NCBI GenBank assembly: GCA_007126575.1
Contig: SLBA01000072.1
Span: 25,212-89,211 of the forward strand
Direction: 5' to 3'
Length of the DNA: 64,000 nucleotides
DNA from: Gemmatimonadota bacterium
Lineage (GTDB): Bacteria > Gemmatimonadota > Gemmatimonadetes > Longimicrobiales > Gaopeijiaceae
Of the stretch, positions 32,556-41,281 are shown in pieces. The number at the start of each line of letters is the position of its first letter. Position 1 is the first letter of the stretch. The position numbers and the translations under genes were made by a program. The notes beneath the pieces were generated by a model that saw nothing but the letters and a program-made list of their open reading frames with translations, was not told the origin of the DNA and ran no database searches.

Positions 32556-33533
32556 TCACGGCTCGAGTTCGGCCACATGCACGAGCGCGTCCCCCCGGTT
32601 CACGTGCGGCTGGCGGGTCAGGCCGATCACGATCCCGGGCACTCGCGAGCGCACCCGCAGGATCCGGTCGCCGAAGGCGTCCTTGATCACCCCGAGGCGT
32701 GCACCCTTCTCGACCCGGTCCCCGGGCTCCACGTCGAGCCGGACGAGACCGCTGCGGCCGGCCCGGATCCAGCTGCTCCGCTCCGATCGGAGGGGAGGCG
32801 GGGGGCTCGGGGCGCCCGACGAGGCCTTCCGCATCCCGAGGGCCTCCATGACGCGAAGGACCCCCCGGGTGCCCTGATCGATCGCGGCCCGATTGAAGCG
32901 ACCGGCCTCTCCCCCCTCGAAGACCAGGACATGCGCCCCGGCCGCGGTGGCCGCGGCTCGAAGGGAGCCGTCGCGGCTCGCGGCCTGCACGATGATCGGT
33001 GGAGCGAAGGCGAGGGCGAGACGACGGGTCTCGGGGTCCGTGAAATCGCCCCTGAGCTGGGCGAGGTTCGTACGGTCGTCGGAGCCGGTGTGCAGGTCGA
33101 TCCCGGCCTCGCACCCCTCGACCACTTCGTTCATCAGCAGGTGGGCGAGCCGGGCGGCGAGCGAGCCCCGCCGGGATCCGGGAAAAGATCGGTTCAGGTC
33201 CCGCCGGTCGGGAAGGTATCGGGACTGCGTGATGAAGCCGAAGACGTTCACGATCGGTACGGCCAGCAGGGTCCCGTTGAGCCTTCGGGGCGGGGACTCG
33301 GCCAGCACCTGCCGGATGATCTCGATGCCGTTCAACTCATCGCCGTGGATCGCGGCCGAGAGCCAGATCCTGGGACCCGGACGGGTGCCGCGGATCACCT
33401 CGACCGGGATCGAGATCTCGGCGCCCGTGGCCAGCCGGCCGGCGGGGAGCTGGATCCTGCGTCGTTCTCCGGGAGGGACCTCGACGCCACCCACCACGAC
33501 GGGAGCGCCATCCCGTTCGACCCCCGGGGTCAT
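32556..33533 (-). CDS. Succinylglutamate desuccinylase / aspartoacylase-like M14 enzyme
   Basis: A 325-residue cytosolic zinc hydrolase of the AstE/AspA branch of M14. Zinc site: [12 protein letters not shown] (His, Glu) and DLHTGSDD (His); the substrate arginine/asparagine region is DLNRSFPG. The last 80 residues are a beta domain (biotinyl-lipoyl-like barrel, [18 protein letters not shown]). The ATG overlaps the RimK stop (ATGA). Together with RimK and the retropepsin-like protease it forms a compact three-gene cassette, so removal of glutamate-type modifications is a plausible role; amino-acid desuccinylation is the alternative. Confidence 0.88.
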   Translation of the reverse strand: MTPGVERDGAPVVVGGVEVPPGERRRIQLPAGRLATGAEISIPVEVIRGTRPGPRIWLSAAIHGDELNGIEIIRQVLAESPPRRLNGTLLAVPIVNVFGFITQSRYLPDRRDLNRSFPGSRRGSLAARLAHLLMNEVVEGCEAGIDLHTGSDDRTNLAQLRGDFTDPETRRLALAFAPPIIVQAASRDGSLRAAATAAGAHVLVFEGGEAGRFNRAAIDQGTRGVLRVMEALGMRKASSGAPSPPPPLRSERSSWIRAGRSGLVRLDVEPGDRVEKGARLGVIKDAFGDRILRVRSRVPGIVIGLTRQPHVNRGDALVHVAELEP

Positions 33534-34459
33534 GCGCGGACCCGGTCCTTGCGATTGCCACGGGGTGCGCGGTTCTCGATGAACTCGATGATCTTCCCGG
33601 CCACGTCGATCCCGGTCGCCTTCTCGATCCCCTCGAGGCCCGGCGAGGAGTTCACCTCGATCACCACGGGCCCGCGCTCCGCCCGAAGCATGTCGACCCC
33701 CGCCACCGAGAGGCCCAGCGCCTTGGCGGCCTGGGCCGCGGTCTTCTTCTCGGTCGCCGTGAGCTTCACCGCCTCGGCACGCCCCCCGCGGTGAAGATTC
33801 GACCGGAATTCCCCCGGCGCCGCGTGCCGCACCATCGCGGCCACCACCTTCCCGTCGATCACGATCACGCGCAGGTCGCTTCCCCCCGCCTCCTTGATGA
33901 ATTCCTGCACCAGGATGTTCGCATCCAGCTGCCGCAAGGCGCCGATCACGGACTCGGCGGCCTTGCGGGTCTCGGCCAGGACCACGCCGAGCCCCTGGGT
34001 GCCCTCGAGGAGCTTGACGATCAGCGGGGTGCCCCCGACCCGGTTGATGAGGCCCTTGGCGTGCTTCGCGTCGTGAGCGAAGGTCGTGATCGGGAGTCGG
34101 ACCTTCGCCCGAGACAGGATCTGGATCGAGCGCAGCTTGTCGCGGGCCCGGGTGATCGCCTGCGACTCGTTCGCCGTGAAGACGCCCATCATCTCGAACT
34201 GTCGGACCAGGGCTGTCCCGTAGAAGGTGTACGAGGCTCCGATCCGGGGGATCACCGCGTCGAACTCCAGCTCCTCCTCGGTGGCGTTCCGGTCGGCGAC
34301 GAGATCCTGGTACAGGACCCGCGGACGTGCCTCGTTGATCTCCATGTAGGCCCGCAGGTAGTTGATCACCCGGACTTCGTGGTCGCGCTCGAGGGCGGCT
34401 TCCACCAGCCGGTTGGTCGAGTACAGCGAGGCCTTTCGCGAAAGGATTCCGATCTTCAT
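33530..34459 (-). CDS. rimK: RimK-type alpha-L-glutamate ligase (ATP-grasp)
   Basis: A 309-residue ATP-grasp ligase. The N-terminal domain starts [18 protein letters not shown]; the ATP-grasp part has [28 protein letters not shown] and the metal-binding [14 protein letters not shown]. RimK in E. coli adds glutamates to the C-terminus of ribosomal protein S6. Length matches that enzyme. It overlaps its neighbours on both sides by 4 bases, showing coupled translation with the protease-like gene upstream and the M14 enzyme downstream. Confidence 0.93.
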   Translation of the reverse strand: MKIGILSRKASLYSTNRLVEAALERDHEVRVINYLRAYMEINEARPRVLYQDLVADRNATEEELEFDAVIPRIGASYTFYGTALVRQFEMMGVFTANESQAITRARDKLRSIQILSRAKVRLPITTFAHDAKHAKGLINRVGGTPLIVKLLEGTQGLGVVLAETRKAAESVIGALRQLDANILVQEFIKEAGGSDLRVIVIDGKVVAAMVRHAAPGEFRSNLHRGGRAEAVKLTATEKKTAAQAAKALGLSVAGVDMLRAERGPVVIEVNSSPGLEGIEKATGIDVAGKIIEFIENRAPRGNRKDRVRA

Positions 34460-34941
34460 GGGCTGGGCTCCGTTCGATCCGGAGTGTCCGGTCGAGGGTT
34501 CTGGAGGTAGGAGCTGCCGGCATCCACGAGGAAGCGGCGGCGAAGGGCGGTGCGTCCGATCAGCATGCGGAATCCCATCCGGTCGCGCCGGGTGAGGGTG
34601 AGTTCGACCGGAAAGGTCGATTCTCCGATCCGGATCGGGGTCAGGATCACGGGTCGGCGCTGGGATTCGCCCGTCGACGAGCGCACGTCCCGCTCCTCGA
34701 CGAGGGGGGCCGAGACACGCAGGTGGCCGGCCGTCGAGCGCTGGAGCGGGTACACTGTGAACTCGACGATGTCCCGATCGTCCCGACGAGTGATCCGGAG
34801 GTCGGCCGCGTGCAGCGATGACGTCCGGGCTCCCGTGTCGACCTTCGCCTTGATCGACGCGACTCCCAGGTCGGGAAGGGCGGCCCACTCCCGCCATCCG
34901 ACCAGGGGGAGCGAAGAAGACGGCGAGAGTTTCTGGCTCAT
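34456..34941 (-). CDS. Retropepsin-like protease associated with ATP-grasp (RimB-type)
   Basis: A 161-residue single-domain aspartic-protease-like protein, often called ATP-dependent zinc protease. The active-site Asp is in [14 protein letters not shown], preceded by [12 protein letters not shown], both typical; the C-terminal part has [11 protein letters not shown]. In other bacteria this protein accompanies RimK and counteracts or regulates S6 glutamylation. The ATG at 34941 was chosen; a GTG at 34956 is possible and neither has a strong Shine-Dalgarno site. First gene of the cassette. Confidence 0.88.
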   Translation of the reverse strand: MSQKLSPSSSLPLVGWREWAALPDLGVASIKAKVDTGARTSSLHAADLRITRRDDRDIVEFTVYPLQRSTAGHLRVSAPLVEERDVRSSTGESQRRPVILTPIRIGESTFPVELTLTRRDRMGFRMLIGRTALRRRFLVDAGSSYLQNPRPDTPDRTEPSP

Positions 34942-35037
34942 GATGGGTCCGGGCACGCTGAGAAGGGCTCACGCCGGGGCCCCTGGGTCCTCCGTCGGGG
35001 GGCTCCCGGGATCTCACGAATTCCACTGCCCCCGAAA

Positions 35038-35256
35038 CTAACCATCCCTCGGGGTTTCCAGGAGGGCGCTCCGTCCGCACGAAGGGCACAGGAGCCAGTG
35101 CCGACGCCTCACGTACGCGACCTGGGGGTTCGGCTCGATCCGCTCGGCAAGGAGCGTCCGATCGCACCGCGGGCACCGTGCCGTCCGCGAATGTGCCCAT
35201 TCCTCCCGGATCCCCACCATTTCCATGCGCGAAAAGACGCTGGGCTCTTCGGTCAT
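35038..35256 (-). CDS. Small zinc-ribbon protein
   Basis: A 72-residue protein with two CxxC pairs, CPRC at 28-31 and CPSC at 57-60, spaced as in zinc ribbons. The 25 residues between them are basic and aromatic. The ATG at 35256 has GGAGG five bases upstream. It is on the same strand as the RimK cassette, 96 bases ahead of it, and might be its first gene. It may bind nucleic acid or ribosome; no specific function recognised. Confidence 0.7.
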   Translation of the reverse strand: MTEEPSVFSRMEMVGIREEWAHSRTARCPRCDRTLLAERIEPNPQVAYVRRRHWLLCPSCGRSALLETPRDG

Positions 35257-35750
35257 CGGCCCCTCCGTCGTCGCAGGGGTCGGTCCGAGGCGGCCCGGAT
35301 GCAGCCCGGGGGTCGTGCGCTCATTGTGCGGCTCGTGAGAGGGGACGCCGGGGATGGTGGACTCGGCGGGCAGTCGGGATTCTGGATTGCATGGTATCCT
35401 GTAAGTCCTTGCCTGGCAACGATATGGGGATGGTCTGGGCGGCCTGGAGCCGTTCGAGGTGACCGGCGCTCGGTCTTTCCCCGACGTCATCCGTTTCCTC
35501 CGTGGGCCGCCCGAAAGCCAGTATTCAAGCGATATTCCGCCCGATTCGTCTCTTGACGGGCTCGTGGGTGGCCCTTACCCTTCGGACTCAACTTTCGGCA
35601 CGCTCCGTGGGAGCTGTCCTGAGGCCGGAAGCACCATGGCGCGGCCCGGGACTTCCACCCTACGGTCCGTGTACAGATGAGGGTCGGCCGAACCCGAACG
35701 ATTTCGGGGCTGCCCAGATCCATCACCATCACCCTAGAGGAGTGATCCTG
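35257..35750 (+). other. Intergenic control region between zinc-ribbon gene and HU
   Basis: This 494-base stretch holds no convincing gene on either strand. Its right half is the HU leader, with a candidate promoter at 35553-35581. I see no tRNA, riboswitch or strong hairpin in the left half. Confidence 0.5.
35553..35581 (+). promoter_or_regulatory. Candidate promoter of the HU gene
   Basis: TTGACG (35553-35558) and TACCCT (35576-35581) are separated by 17 bases. The -35 box is strong and the -10 box weak. Transcription from about 35588 would give a leader of roughly 160 bases before the HU start. Confidence 0.4.
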
Positions 35751-36035
35751 ATGAACAAGTCCGAACTCGTGGATGCCCTGGCGAATGAAACGGGAATGAC
35801 GAAGGCCGACTCCGGTCGGACCATCGACGCCCTGTTCGCCACCGACTCCGGGATTATCGCCAAGGCCCTCAAGAAGGGGAACCGGGTTCAGATCACCGGA
35901 TTCGGAACGTTCGAGAGCAAGAAGCGGAAGGCCCGCACCGGTCGCAACCCCCGCACCGGTGAGACGATCAAGATTGCAGCCACCAAGACGCCGAGCTTCC
36001 GCGCCGGCAAGGGGCTGAAGGACGCCGTGAAGTAA
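35751..36035 (+). CDS. hup: HU-family DNA-binding protein
   Basis: A 94-residue histone-like protein of normal HU length. It begins [20 protein letters not shown], has the [20 protein letters not shown] turn that leads into the DNA-binding arm, and ends with the [11 protein letters not shown] helix. HU bends and compacts DNA as a dimer. The ATG at 35751 has GAGGAG eight bases upstream. A perfect hairpin terminator follows, so it is a single-gene transcript. Confidence 0.95.
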   Translation: MNKSELVDALANETGMTKADSGRTIDALFATDSGIIAKALKKGNRVQITGFGTFESKKRKARTGRNPRTGETIKIAATKTPSFRAGKGLKDAVK

Positions 36036-36077
36036 GCGCTGCGTGATCGCCGGTTCCCGATGCAGGGGACCTCACCG

Positions 36078-36113
36078 AGGCCCCGCTCCCGAACACCGGG
36101 AGCGGGGCCTTTC
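36078..36113 (+). terminator. Hairpin terminator of HU
   Basis: A perfect 14-bp GC-rich stem (36078-36091 with 36097-36110, loop AACAC) ends in TTTC. It follows the HU stop by 43 bases and abuts the end of the opposing gene at 36117. Confidence 0.8.
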
Positions 36114-36116
36114 GGT

Positions 36117-37757
36117 TCAGCGGTCGCGTGATCCGCGGCCCGGTCCTCGACCGGCTCGCCCGCCCGAAGCGCGCGGACCGGAATCCTTCCCGCCGGCGCC
36201 GGGGTCACCGCGTCCGGCGGACCGGTCGTAGTCGGCCCGCACACTGCGGCCCTTCACCGTGATGCCGTTGAGCGCCTCGATCACCCGGGCCGCCACCCGC
36301 TCCGACACGTCCACGCGGGAAAAGGTGTCGCGGATGTCGATGCGGCCGATCTCGTCGCCCTTGACCCCCGCCTCCCCCGTGATCGCGCCGACCAGATCCC
36401 CGGGGCCGACCCCGTCCCGGCTACCGATCGAGAGGAAGAGGCGCAGGAAGGGTACCGGTGCGCCCGGTGCGGCGGGGCTTCGCTCCGGTTCCGATCCCAC
36501 GGCGCTCGTCTTCGGTCCGCCGCTGCGGCTGCGCAGGAGCCAGGCGAGGGCGGCACTCACCTGCGGGGAGCCGAACTCGCGCACGGCGGGCTCGAGGAGT
36601 CCGTGATACGGGGCCAGGTCCGCCTCCTCGACGGCCCGCTTCACCATGTCGTGCATCCGCCGGGCGGCGTCCTCCGACGCCCGGTTCGGGGGCGAGAAGA
36701 AGTCGAGCGCGTAGCCGGCCTCGCTTCCGATCCGCCGGAGGTGAGGCACCTGGCGTGCCGGGGCGAGCACCACCCCTCCGGCGCGTGAGCCCCCGTGCCT
36801 GCGGTCGAGCTCGTCGACGTCGGTCGGCGAGCCCACCGACACGGCCACGATCGAGCCCTCGTCCGCCTCGGTGTCGATGGCGCGCCGAGCTTCCAGTGCG
36901 TCGACCGCGAGCCAGACGGGAAAGTCCGTCTCACCCGGTGCGCCCGACAGGAAGCCGTGCAGCGCCAGGAGGTCGGCGGCGTCGGCCGCACGGTCCTCGC
37001 CCCGAAAGAAGAGGAGGGCATGGTGGGCCTCTCCGTCTCCCAGGAGCCCGTCCACGAGATCGACGAGGTCCTGTCCGGCCCCCTGCTCGGTGGCGAGGAC
37101 GCGAAGGCTGCCCCGGCGGACCGGCGCCTCCTCGGGCTCAGCCGGTGTGGCCGCATCGGAGGGGATGTGGACGGCGCGGGGAAGATGGGCCTGGACGAAC
37201 GCCCGGACCTCGGTCGTGATCGGGTCCGCGATCACGATCCCCTGAGCCTCTCCGGTCGGAACGGCCTCGAGCGCGTCGGAGAGGACCGTCGCCGCATGCG
37301 GGTCCTCGACGAGAGCGGCCGCCCCGTCCAGCACCCAGGCGGTCACCTGATCGAGCTTGACGTCGGCGGTGCGGGTGGCCGCCAGGAGGTCGGCGGGGGT
37401 GGCGAAGAGGATGTCGGCCCGTCCCGGGAGCGCGAAGCTCCCCGAGAGCGCCGCCACGCGGTGCCCGGTCGTGATCGCGGCCCGAGCGAGCGCTCGCGCC
37501 TTCCGCACCGCCTCCGGGCGCTCGGGCACCAGAACCACGGCAAGGGGGCTCCCACTCCCGGTGTCGAGCCGATCCAGGAGCGCGGTGCCGTACGCCACCA
37601 GGACGCCGGCGCCCGGTCCGCCTCGGACCAGGGCGGAGTTGCCCTTGCGAAGCGTCGGAATCGCCTCTTCCTGAAGATGGGTGGGTTGCTCGATCCCCTC
37701 GGCGATAAGACTCTCGATCAGCTCGGGCCTCAGCCCGAGATCCTCAAACGATTCCAT
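36117..37757 (-). CDS. DEAD-box-derived protein with lost ATPase motifs and DbpA-type RNA-binding domain
   Basis: A 546-residue protein with the layout of a DEAD-box helicase plus DbpA RNA-binding domain. The Q motif is kept (GIEQPTHLQEEAIP, Gln29). The P-loop is GGPGAG (46-51), without the lysine of GxGKT; motif II DEAD is DGAA at 144-147; the HRIGRTGR motif is not found. The RRM-like DbpA domain (about 437-512, LRLFLSIGSRDGVGPGDLVGAI) looks intact and a Gly/Arg-rich tail ends the protein. It is full-length with no frameshift, so it is a maintained pseudo-helicase, probably binding rRNA or acting as a partner of the true helicase at 41909. Convergent with HU. Confidence 0.85.
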   Translation of the reverse strand: MESFEDLGLRPELIESLIAEGIEQPTHLQEEAIPTLRKGNSALVRGGPGAGVLVAYGTALLDRLDTGSGSPLAVVLVPERPEAVRKARALARAAITTGHRVAALSGSFALPGRADILFATPADLLAATRTADVKLDQVTAWVLDGAAALVEDPHAATVLSDALEAVPTGEAQGIVIADPITTEVRAFVQAHLPRAVHIPSDAATPAEPEEAPVRRGSLRVLATEQGAGQDLVDLVDGLLGDGEAHHALLFFRGEDRAADAADLLALHGFLSGAPGETDFPVWLAVDALEARRAIDTEADEGSIVAVSVGSPTDVDELDRRHGGSRAGGVVLAPARQVPHLRRIGSEAGYALDFFSPPNRASEDAARRMHDMVKRAVEEADLAPYHGLLEPAVREFGSPQVSAALAWLLRSRSGGPKTSAVGSEPERSPAAPGAPVPFLRLFLSIGSRDGVGPGDLVGAITGEAGVKGDEIGRIDIRDTFSRVDVSERVAARVIEALNGITVKGRSVRADYDRSAGRGDPGAGGKDSGPRASGGRAGRGPGRGSRDR

Positions 37758-37903
37758 AACCCGCTCCCATCCTCTGCCTCAAATGGCACCATGACCCGTG
37801 AATGTACCGGCCCCCATCCGGGACCGGGGTACTGCCGGGGGAGTACCGCCCCCGTGAATCCGTCACCTTCGACGCTCCGCGCCGCGACCCGAGCGGTGGC
37901 CGC

Positions 37904-38206
37904 TCAGGTGGGGTCGCCGGAGCCCGGTCCCCCCGTGTCCTCGGGCTCGTAGGGGAGCCGGTTCAGGAAGCGCTGAATCTCGTAGTCCATGCGCGAGGTT
38001 CGCAGGCGATCGGTTTTCGCGACCACCTCGGTGTAATGGTAGTGGGGATGGGCCTCGAGCGTCACCGTCCCCTCCTCGCCGGAGTAGGTTGCGGAGTGTC
38101 CCGAAGCCTTCTTGCGGCTGAGTCCGATCCGCTCGGGCAGAATCTCTTCGGCCCGCTCGAGAACCTCACCGGGACTGATCGCGGTCTTCCGTGCATACCC
38201 TGCCAT
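37904..38206 (-). CDS. Small hypothetical protein
   Basis: A 100-residue basic-then-acidic protein without signal peptide or membrane segment. It starts with a helix (PGEVLERAEEILPERIGL) and has beta strands with HPHYHY and a helix RMDYEIQRFLNRLPYEP. The ATG at 38206 has GAGGA five bases upstream. It is 19 bases downstream of the DsbA-fold gene and likely co-transcribed. No family recognised. Confidence 0.65.
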   Translation of the reverse strand: MAGYARKTAISPGEVLERAEEILPERIGLSRKKASGHSATYSGEEGTVTLEAHPHYHYTEVVAKTDRLRTSRMDYEIQRFLNRLPYEPEDTGGPGSGDPT

Positions 38207-38225
38207 GGCATTCCTCGCAGCTGAT

Positions 38226-39062
38226 CTAGGAGCGTCCTGCATCGCTCAGGAATATCTGTACCTTGTCGGCGCCGTGGAACCCCTCGAGCCGAGACGCCCC
38301 CTCGATGAGGGTGGGAGTCCCCCGAACGGCCTCCCCGAACAGAGCCTCCCGGCACGCTTCGACATCGGGTTTGAACCGGTCGACCCCGAGGACGGTCCGG
38401 CACTCCGCGGGGTCGAGTCCCTCGGCTTCGGCGATCGACACGAGTTCGTCGATCCGACCCAGGTCCCGGCGCTCGACGAAGCGGGCGTGGAAGAGGGCCG
38501 AGTGGATCTCCTCGAACGCGCCCTGCTCGCGGGCGTGGAGCACGAGTTCCATCGCCTTGCGGGTGCGGGGGATGGAGGAGGGAGGGTCGAAGGGGATCTC
38601 GAGCGAGCGGGCCTCCTCGGCGAGGTGCCGGGACATTTCGCGCCAGTCGGGGTCATCGGGATCGAGCAGCGGACGCCCGGGTGGACGCAGCTCCAGGGGA
38701 ATCCACTCGACCCGCACGCGCTCTTCGGGATCGAGCCAGCGCTCGAGTAGGGCGTGGGTCAGATAGGAGCCCGGGTCCACGTAGTCGAATGCGATTCGCA
38801 GCGATCTGTCCTTGAGATGGGGCGAGCGAGGGGCCGGGGCGAGTGAGGGAAGGGTAAGATCGGGAACTGGCGGGGTCGGATCAAGCGGGCCGAAGTCCCG
38901 ATCGATCGAATCCGGGGGCCTCGGGAGCGGCGGATCCTTGTGGTCCGAGGAGCAGACGGAGCATATTGGTTCGGGCCGCGGGCGGGGATCGCTCGCACCC
39001 TTCGCCCTGGCCGTTCCTTTCTGATTCCGGATCCGGACCTTCATGAATTTCAGTTCCAACAT
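38226..39062 (-). CDS. DsbA-fold protein (FrnE / HCCA-isomerase-like) without CxxC
   Basis: The recognisable domain starts about residue 88 of 278 with IAFDYVDPGSYLTHALLERW and includes the cis-proline loop RGTPTLI near the end, as in DsbA-family oxidoreductases of the FrnE/2-hydroxychromene-carboxylate isomerase group. The usual CPxC or CxxC is replaced by DPGS, so it cannot be a thiol oxidoreductase of normal type. The first 85 residues are polar and proline-rich. The start is uncertain: ATG 39062 has GGAG seven bases upstream, ATG 39044 has none. Either one overlaps the first codons of the divergent aminotransferase gene. Confidence 0.65.
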   Translation of the reverse strand: MLELKFMKVRIRNQKGTARAKGASDPRPRPEPICSVCSSDHKDPPLPRPPDSIDRDFGPLDPTPPVPDLTLPSLAPAPRSPHLKDRSLRIAFDYVDPGSYLTHALLERWLDPEERVRVEWIPLELRPPGRPLLDPDDPDWREMSRHLAEEARSLEIPFDPPSSIPRTRKAMELVLHAREQGAFEEIHSALFHARFVERRDLGRIDELVSIAEAEGLDPAECRTVLGVDRFKPDVEACREALFGEAVRGTPTLIEGASRLEGFHGADKVQIFLSDAGRS

Positions 39063-40248
39063 CGCAGAGCTCCGTCCGTCGGCGACGATCGCTGTCAGCA
39101 CTCTGGCCAAGAAGCTCCGGGCCGAGGGTCGAGATATCATCGATCTGAGCGCCGGCGAGCCCGACTTCCCGACTCCCGAATGGATCTGCGATGCGGCCGT
39201 CGAGGGGATCCGGGCGGGCCGTACCCGATATACCCCGGCCCCCGGGATCCCGGAGCTGCGATCGGCCGCGGTGGCGAGCATGCGGCGCGGGGGGCGGGGC
39301 GAGGGATGGACGCTCGGTCCGGACCAGGTCGTGGTGACCTGCGGGGCGAAGCAGGCTCTCTACAACGCCTGCACCGCGCTCTTCGGGCCCGGAGACGAGG
39401 TCATGGTGGCGACCCCCTACTGGACCAGCTACCCGCAGATCGTCTCCCTGGCGCGGGCCGAGTCGACCTTCGTGGCCGGCCCCGCCGACCAGGGGTTCAA
39501 GCTCACCCCGGAGCTCCTCGAGGCACAGCGCACCGAGGCCACCCGGGGGCTGATCCTCTGCTCGCCCTCGAACCCGGTGGGCTTGGTGTACTCGCTCGAG
39601 GAGCTGCGCGCCGTGGCCCGATGGACGAGGGATCACGGGGTGCACCTGATCAGCGACGAGATCTACCGGCGGATCTATTTCGGGGACTCCGGCGAATCCG
39701 CTCCCGGGCTTCTCGACCTCGACGCCGGTGACGTGGGGTCGTACGTGGTGGTCGACGGGGTCTCGAAGGCGTACGCGATGACCGGGTGGCGGATCGGGCT
39801 CGCCCTGGCTCCCGTCGAGATCGCCGCGAAGCTCTCGGCACTGCAGAGCCATTCCACCTCGAATGCGGCGACTCCGTCGCAGGTGGCGGCGTTGCGGGCG
39901 CTGAGTGACGGCGACCGGGCCGACGCCGAGATCCGGAGCATGGTCGAGGCCTTCAGGCGTCGGCGGGACCTCGTGCTGGATCGGTTTGCCGAGCGGCTCC
40001 CCGACCTCGAAGTGGTGGTGCCCGAGGGGGCCTTCTACCTCTTCATCCGGGTCGATGGGGACTACGGCGGCGATGTCGCCGACTCGCAGAGCTGGTGCAG
40101 TGCGGTGCTCGAGTCGGTGGGGGTCGCACTCGTGCCCGGCGCGGCCTTCGGCGACGACCGCTATGTCCGACTGAGCTATGCCACCTCCGATGATCTCCTC
40201 GAAGAGGCGATCCGGAGGGTGCAGAAGCATCGGGCCGAATCGGACTGA
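39043..40248 (+). CDS. Class I pyridoxal-phosphate aminotransferase, aspartate-type
   Basis: A 401-residue aminotransferase of fold type I, close to bacterial aspartate/prephenate aminotransferases. Landmarks are LSAGEPDFPTP, SPSNPVG, SDEIYRRIYF, and the PLP lysine in VSKAYAMTGWRIG, and the C-terminal arginine region (DRYVRLSY) that binds the substrate carboxylate. It converts aspartate and 2-oxoglutarate, or a related pair. It starts at ATG 39043 and shares the CATG with the divergent DsbA-fold gene. Confidence 0.92.
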   Translation: MNFSSNIAELRPSATIAVSTLAKKLRAEGRDIIDLSAGEPDFPTPEWICDAAVEGIRAGRTRYTPAPGIPELRSAAVASMRRGGRGEGWTLGPDQVVVTCGAKQALYNACTALFGPGDEVMVATPYWTSYPQIVSLARAESTFVAGPADQGFKLTPELLEAQRTEATRGLILCSPSNPVGLVYSLEELRAVARWTRDHGVHLISDEIYRRIYFGDSGESAPGLLDLDAGDVGSYVVVDGVSKAYAMTGWRIGLALAPVEIAAKLSALQSHSTSNAATPSQVAALRALSDGDRADAEIRSMVEAFRRRRDLVLDRFAERLPDLEVVVPEGAFYLFIRVDGDYGGDVADSQSWCSAVLESVGVALVPGAAFGDDRYVRLSYATSDDLLEEAIRRVQKHRAESD

Positions 40249-40289
40249 GTCTTCGGGTTTCGGGGAGGGCTTTCTAGGCGCCCGAAGAC
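40249..40289. other. Intergenic inverted repeat between convergent genes
   Basis: GTCTTCGGG (40249-40257) pairs perfectly with CCCGAAGAC (40281-40289) around a 23-base loop. It begins right after the aminotransferase stop and sits before the end of the opposing kinase gene. There is no T-run on either side, so it may act as a bidirectional 3'-end hairpin, not a classical terminator. Confidence 0.5.
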
Positions 40290-40307
40290 CTCGGCGGGCG
40301 GCTCTCG

Positions 40308-41279
40308 TCAGCCCAGGGCGGCCAGGACGCGCCGGGCGGTGGACTCGGTCCGGGCCACGTACCCGGTGCCGAACAGGTTCACGTGGACCAGCAGCGGATA
40401 CAGCTGATACAGGGGGCGGCGCAGCTCCCGGTACCCGGGGCGCAGGGGGGTGTGCTCCTCGTATGCGGCGCTGACCTCGGCGGAAAAGCCGCCGAAGAGC
40501 TCCATCATCGCCAGGTCGACCTCGCGGTGACCTCGATACACCGCCGGGTCGACCAGGGCCGGGCCCCGCGTCGAGTAGAGCACGTTCCCGCTCCAGAGGT
40601 CACCGTGCAGGAGCGAGAGCCCCTCGCCCCCGGTCGTTTCGACCACGGGGTCGAGTACCCCGGGGGCCCGGTCCGCTACGGTGTCGAGGGCCTCGATGCC
40701 CTCCGCCGAGAGGAGCGGAGCGGCGCGCCGGATCTGCGGGGCGAGCCGGGCTTCCCGCCAGAAGGTGCCCCACGAAGATCGGGGCCGGTTGTCCTGCGGA
40801 AGGGTCGCGATCCAGCCCTCGGTGCTGTCGAGTCCGGGGCGCGCGTCGGGTTCGAGCGGGCGGTGCAGTCGGGCGAGAGCACGTCCCAGTCCGACGTGAT
40901 CCTCGTACGACGGCAGCCGCGGGGCGAGAAACTCCAGGAGGAGCCAGCCGGGCGACCCCTCCGGTCCGTCCGATACCCCGAGCACCTCCGGGATGACCGG
41001 CCCTACCCGCTCCGAAAGCATTCGAAGGCCCCGTGCCTCGTGGCTGAAGCCGGCCCCGTCCTGCCGCGGGGAATCGTCCCACTTGAGGAAGGCCCGGGCG
41101 GAGGGATCACCGGGCCGGTCGGTGTTGGGCCGGTCCGTATGGTGCAGCGCCACCGCGGGGTGGATGCACCCGCCGCCGAGGCGCTCCACCTCGATCTGGG
41201 CGTCGAAGGGCCAGCCGAGCGCCGCCACGACTTCGCGCAGGATCGCCTCGGGGACAGGGTTCGCGCGGGGGGAGCCCAC
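40308..41279 (-). CDS. Fructosamine/ketosamine-3-kinase family protein
   Basis: A 323-residue kinase of the fructosamine-3-kinase family (aminoglycoside-phosphotransferase fold). Motifs are LGGGCIHPAVAL near the ATP site, the catalytic LLHGDLWSGNVL and DPAVYRGHREVDLAMMELFGGF. Family members phosphorylate sugar residues attached to lysine, which makes them fall off (protein deglycation). The GTG start lies only two bases after the stop of the LMW phosphatase gene, a pairing known in other bacteria, where such phosphatases may act on ribulosamine phosphates. Confidence 0.9.
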   Translation of the reverse strand: MGSPRANPVPEAILREVVAALGWPFDAQIEVERLGGGCIHPAVALHHTDRPNTDRPGDPSARAFLKWDDSPRQDGAGFSHEARGLRMLSERVGPVIPEVLGVSDGPEGSPGWLLLEFLAPRLPSYEDHVGLGRALARLHRPLEPDARPGLDSTEGWIATLPQDNRPRSSWGTFWREARLAPQIRRAAPLLSAEGIEALDTVADRAPGVLDPVVETTGGEGLSLLHGDLWSGNVLYSTRGPALVDPAVYRGHREVDLAMMELFGGFSAEVSAAYEEHTPLRPGYRELRRPLYQLYPLLVHVNLFGTGYVARTESTARRVLAALG

Positions 41280-41281
41280 CC

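Noticed and set aside
32556..34523. One continuous frame of 655 codons that would join the M14 enzyme to an N-terminal extension
   Set aside because: The upstream part is the out-of-frame shadow of rimK. The true start is the ATG at 33533 that overlaps the rimK stop.
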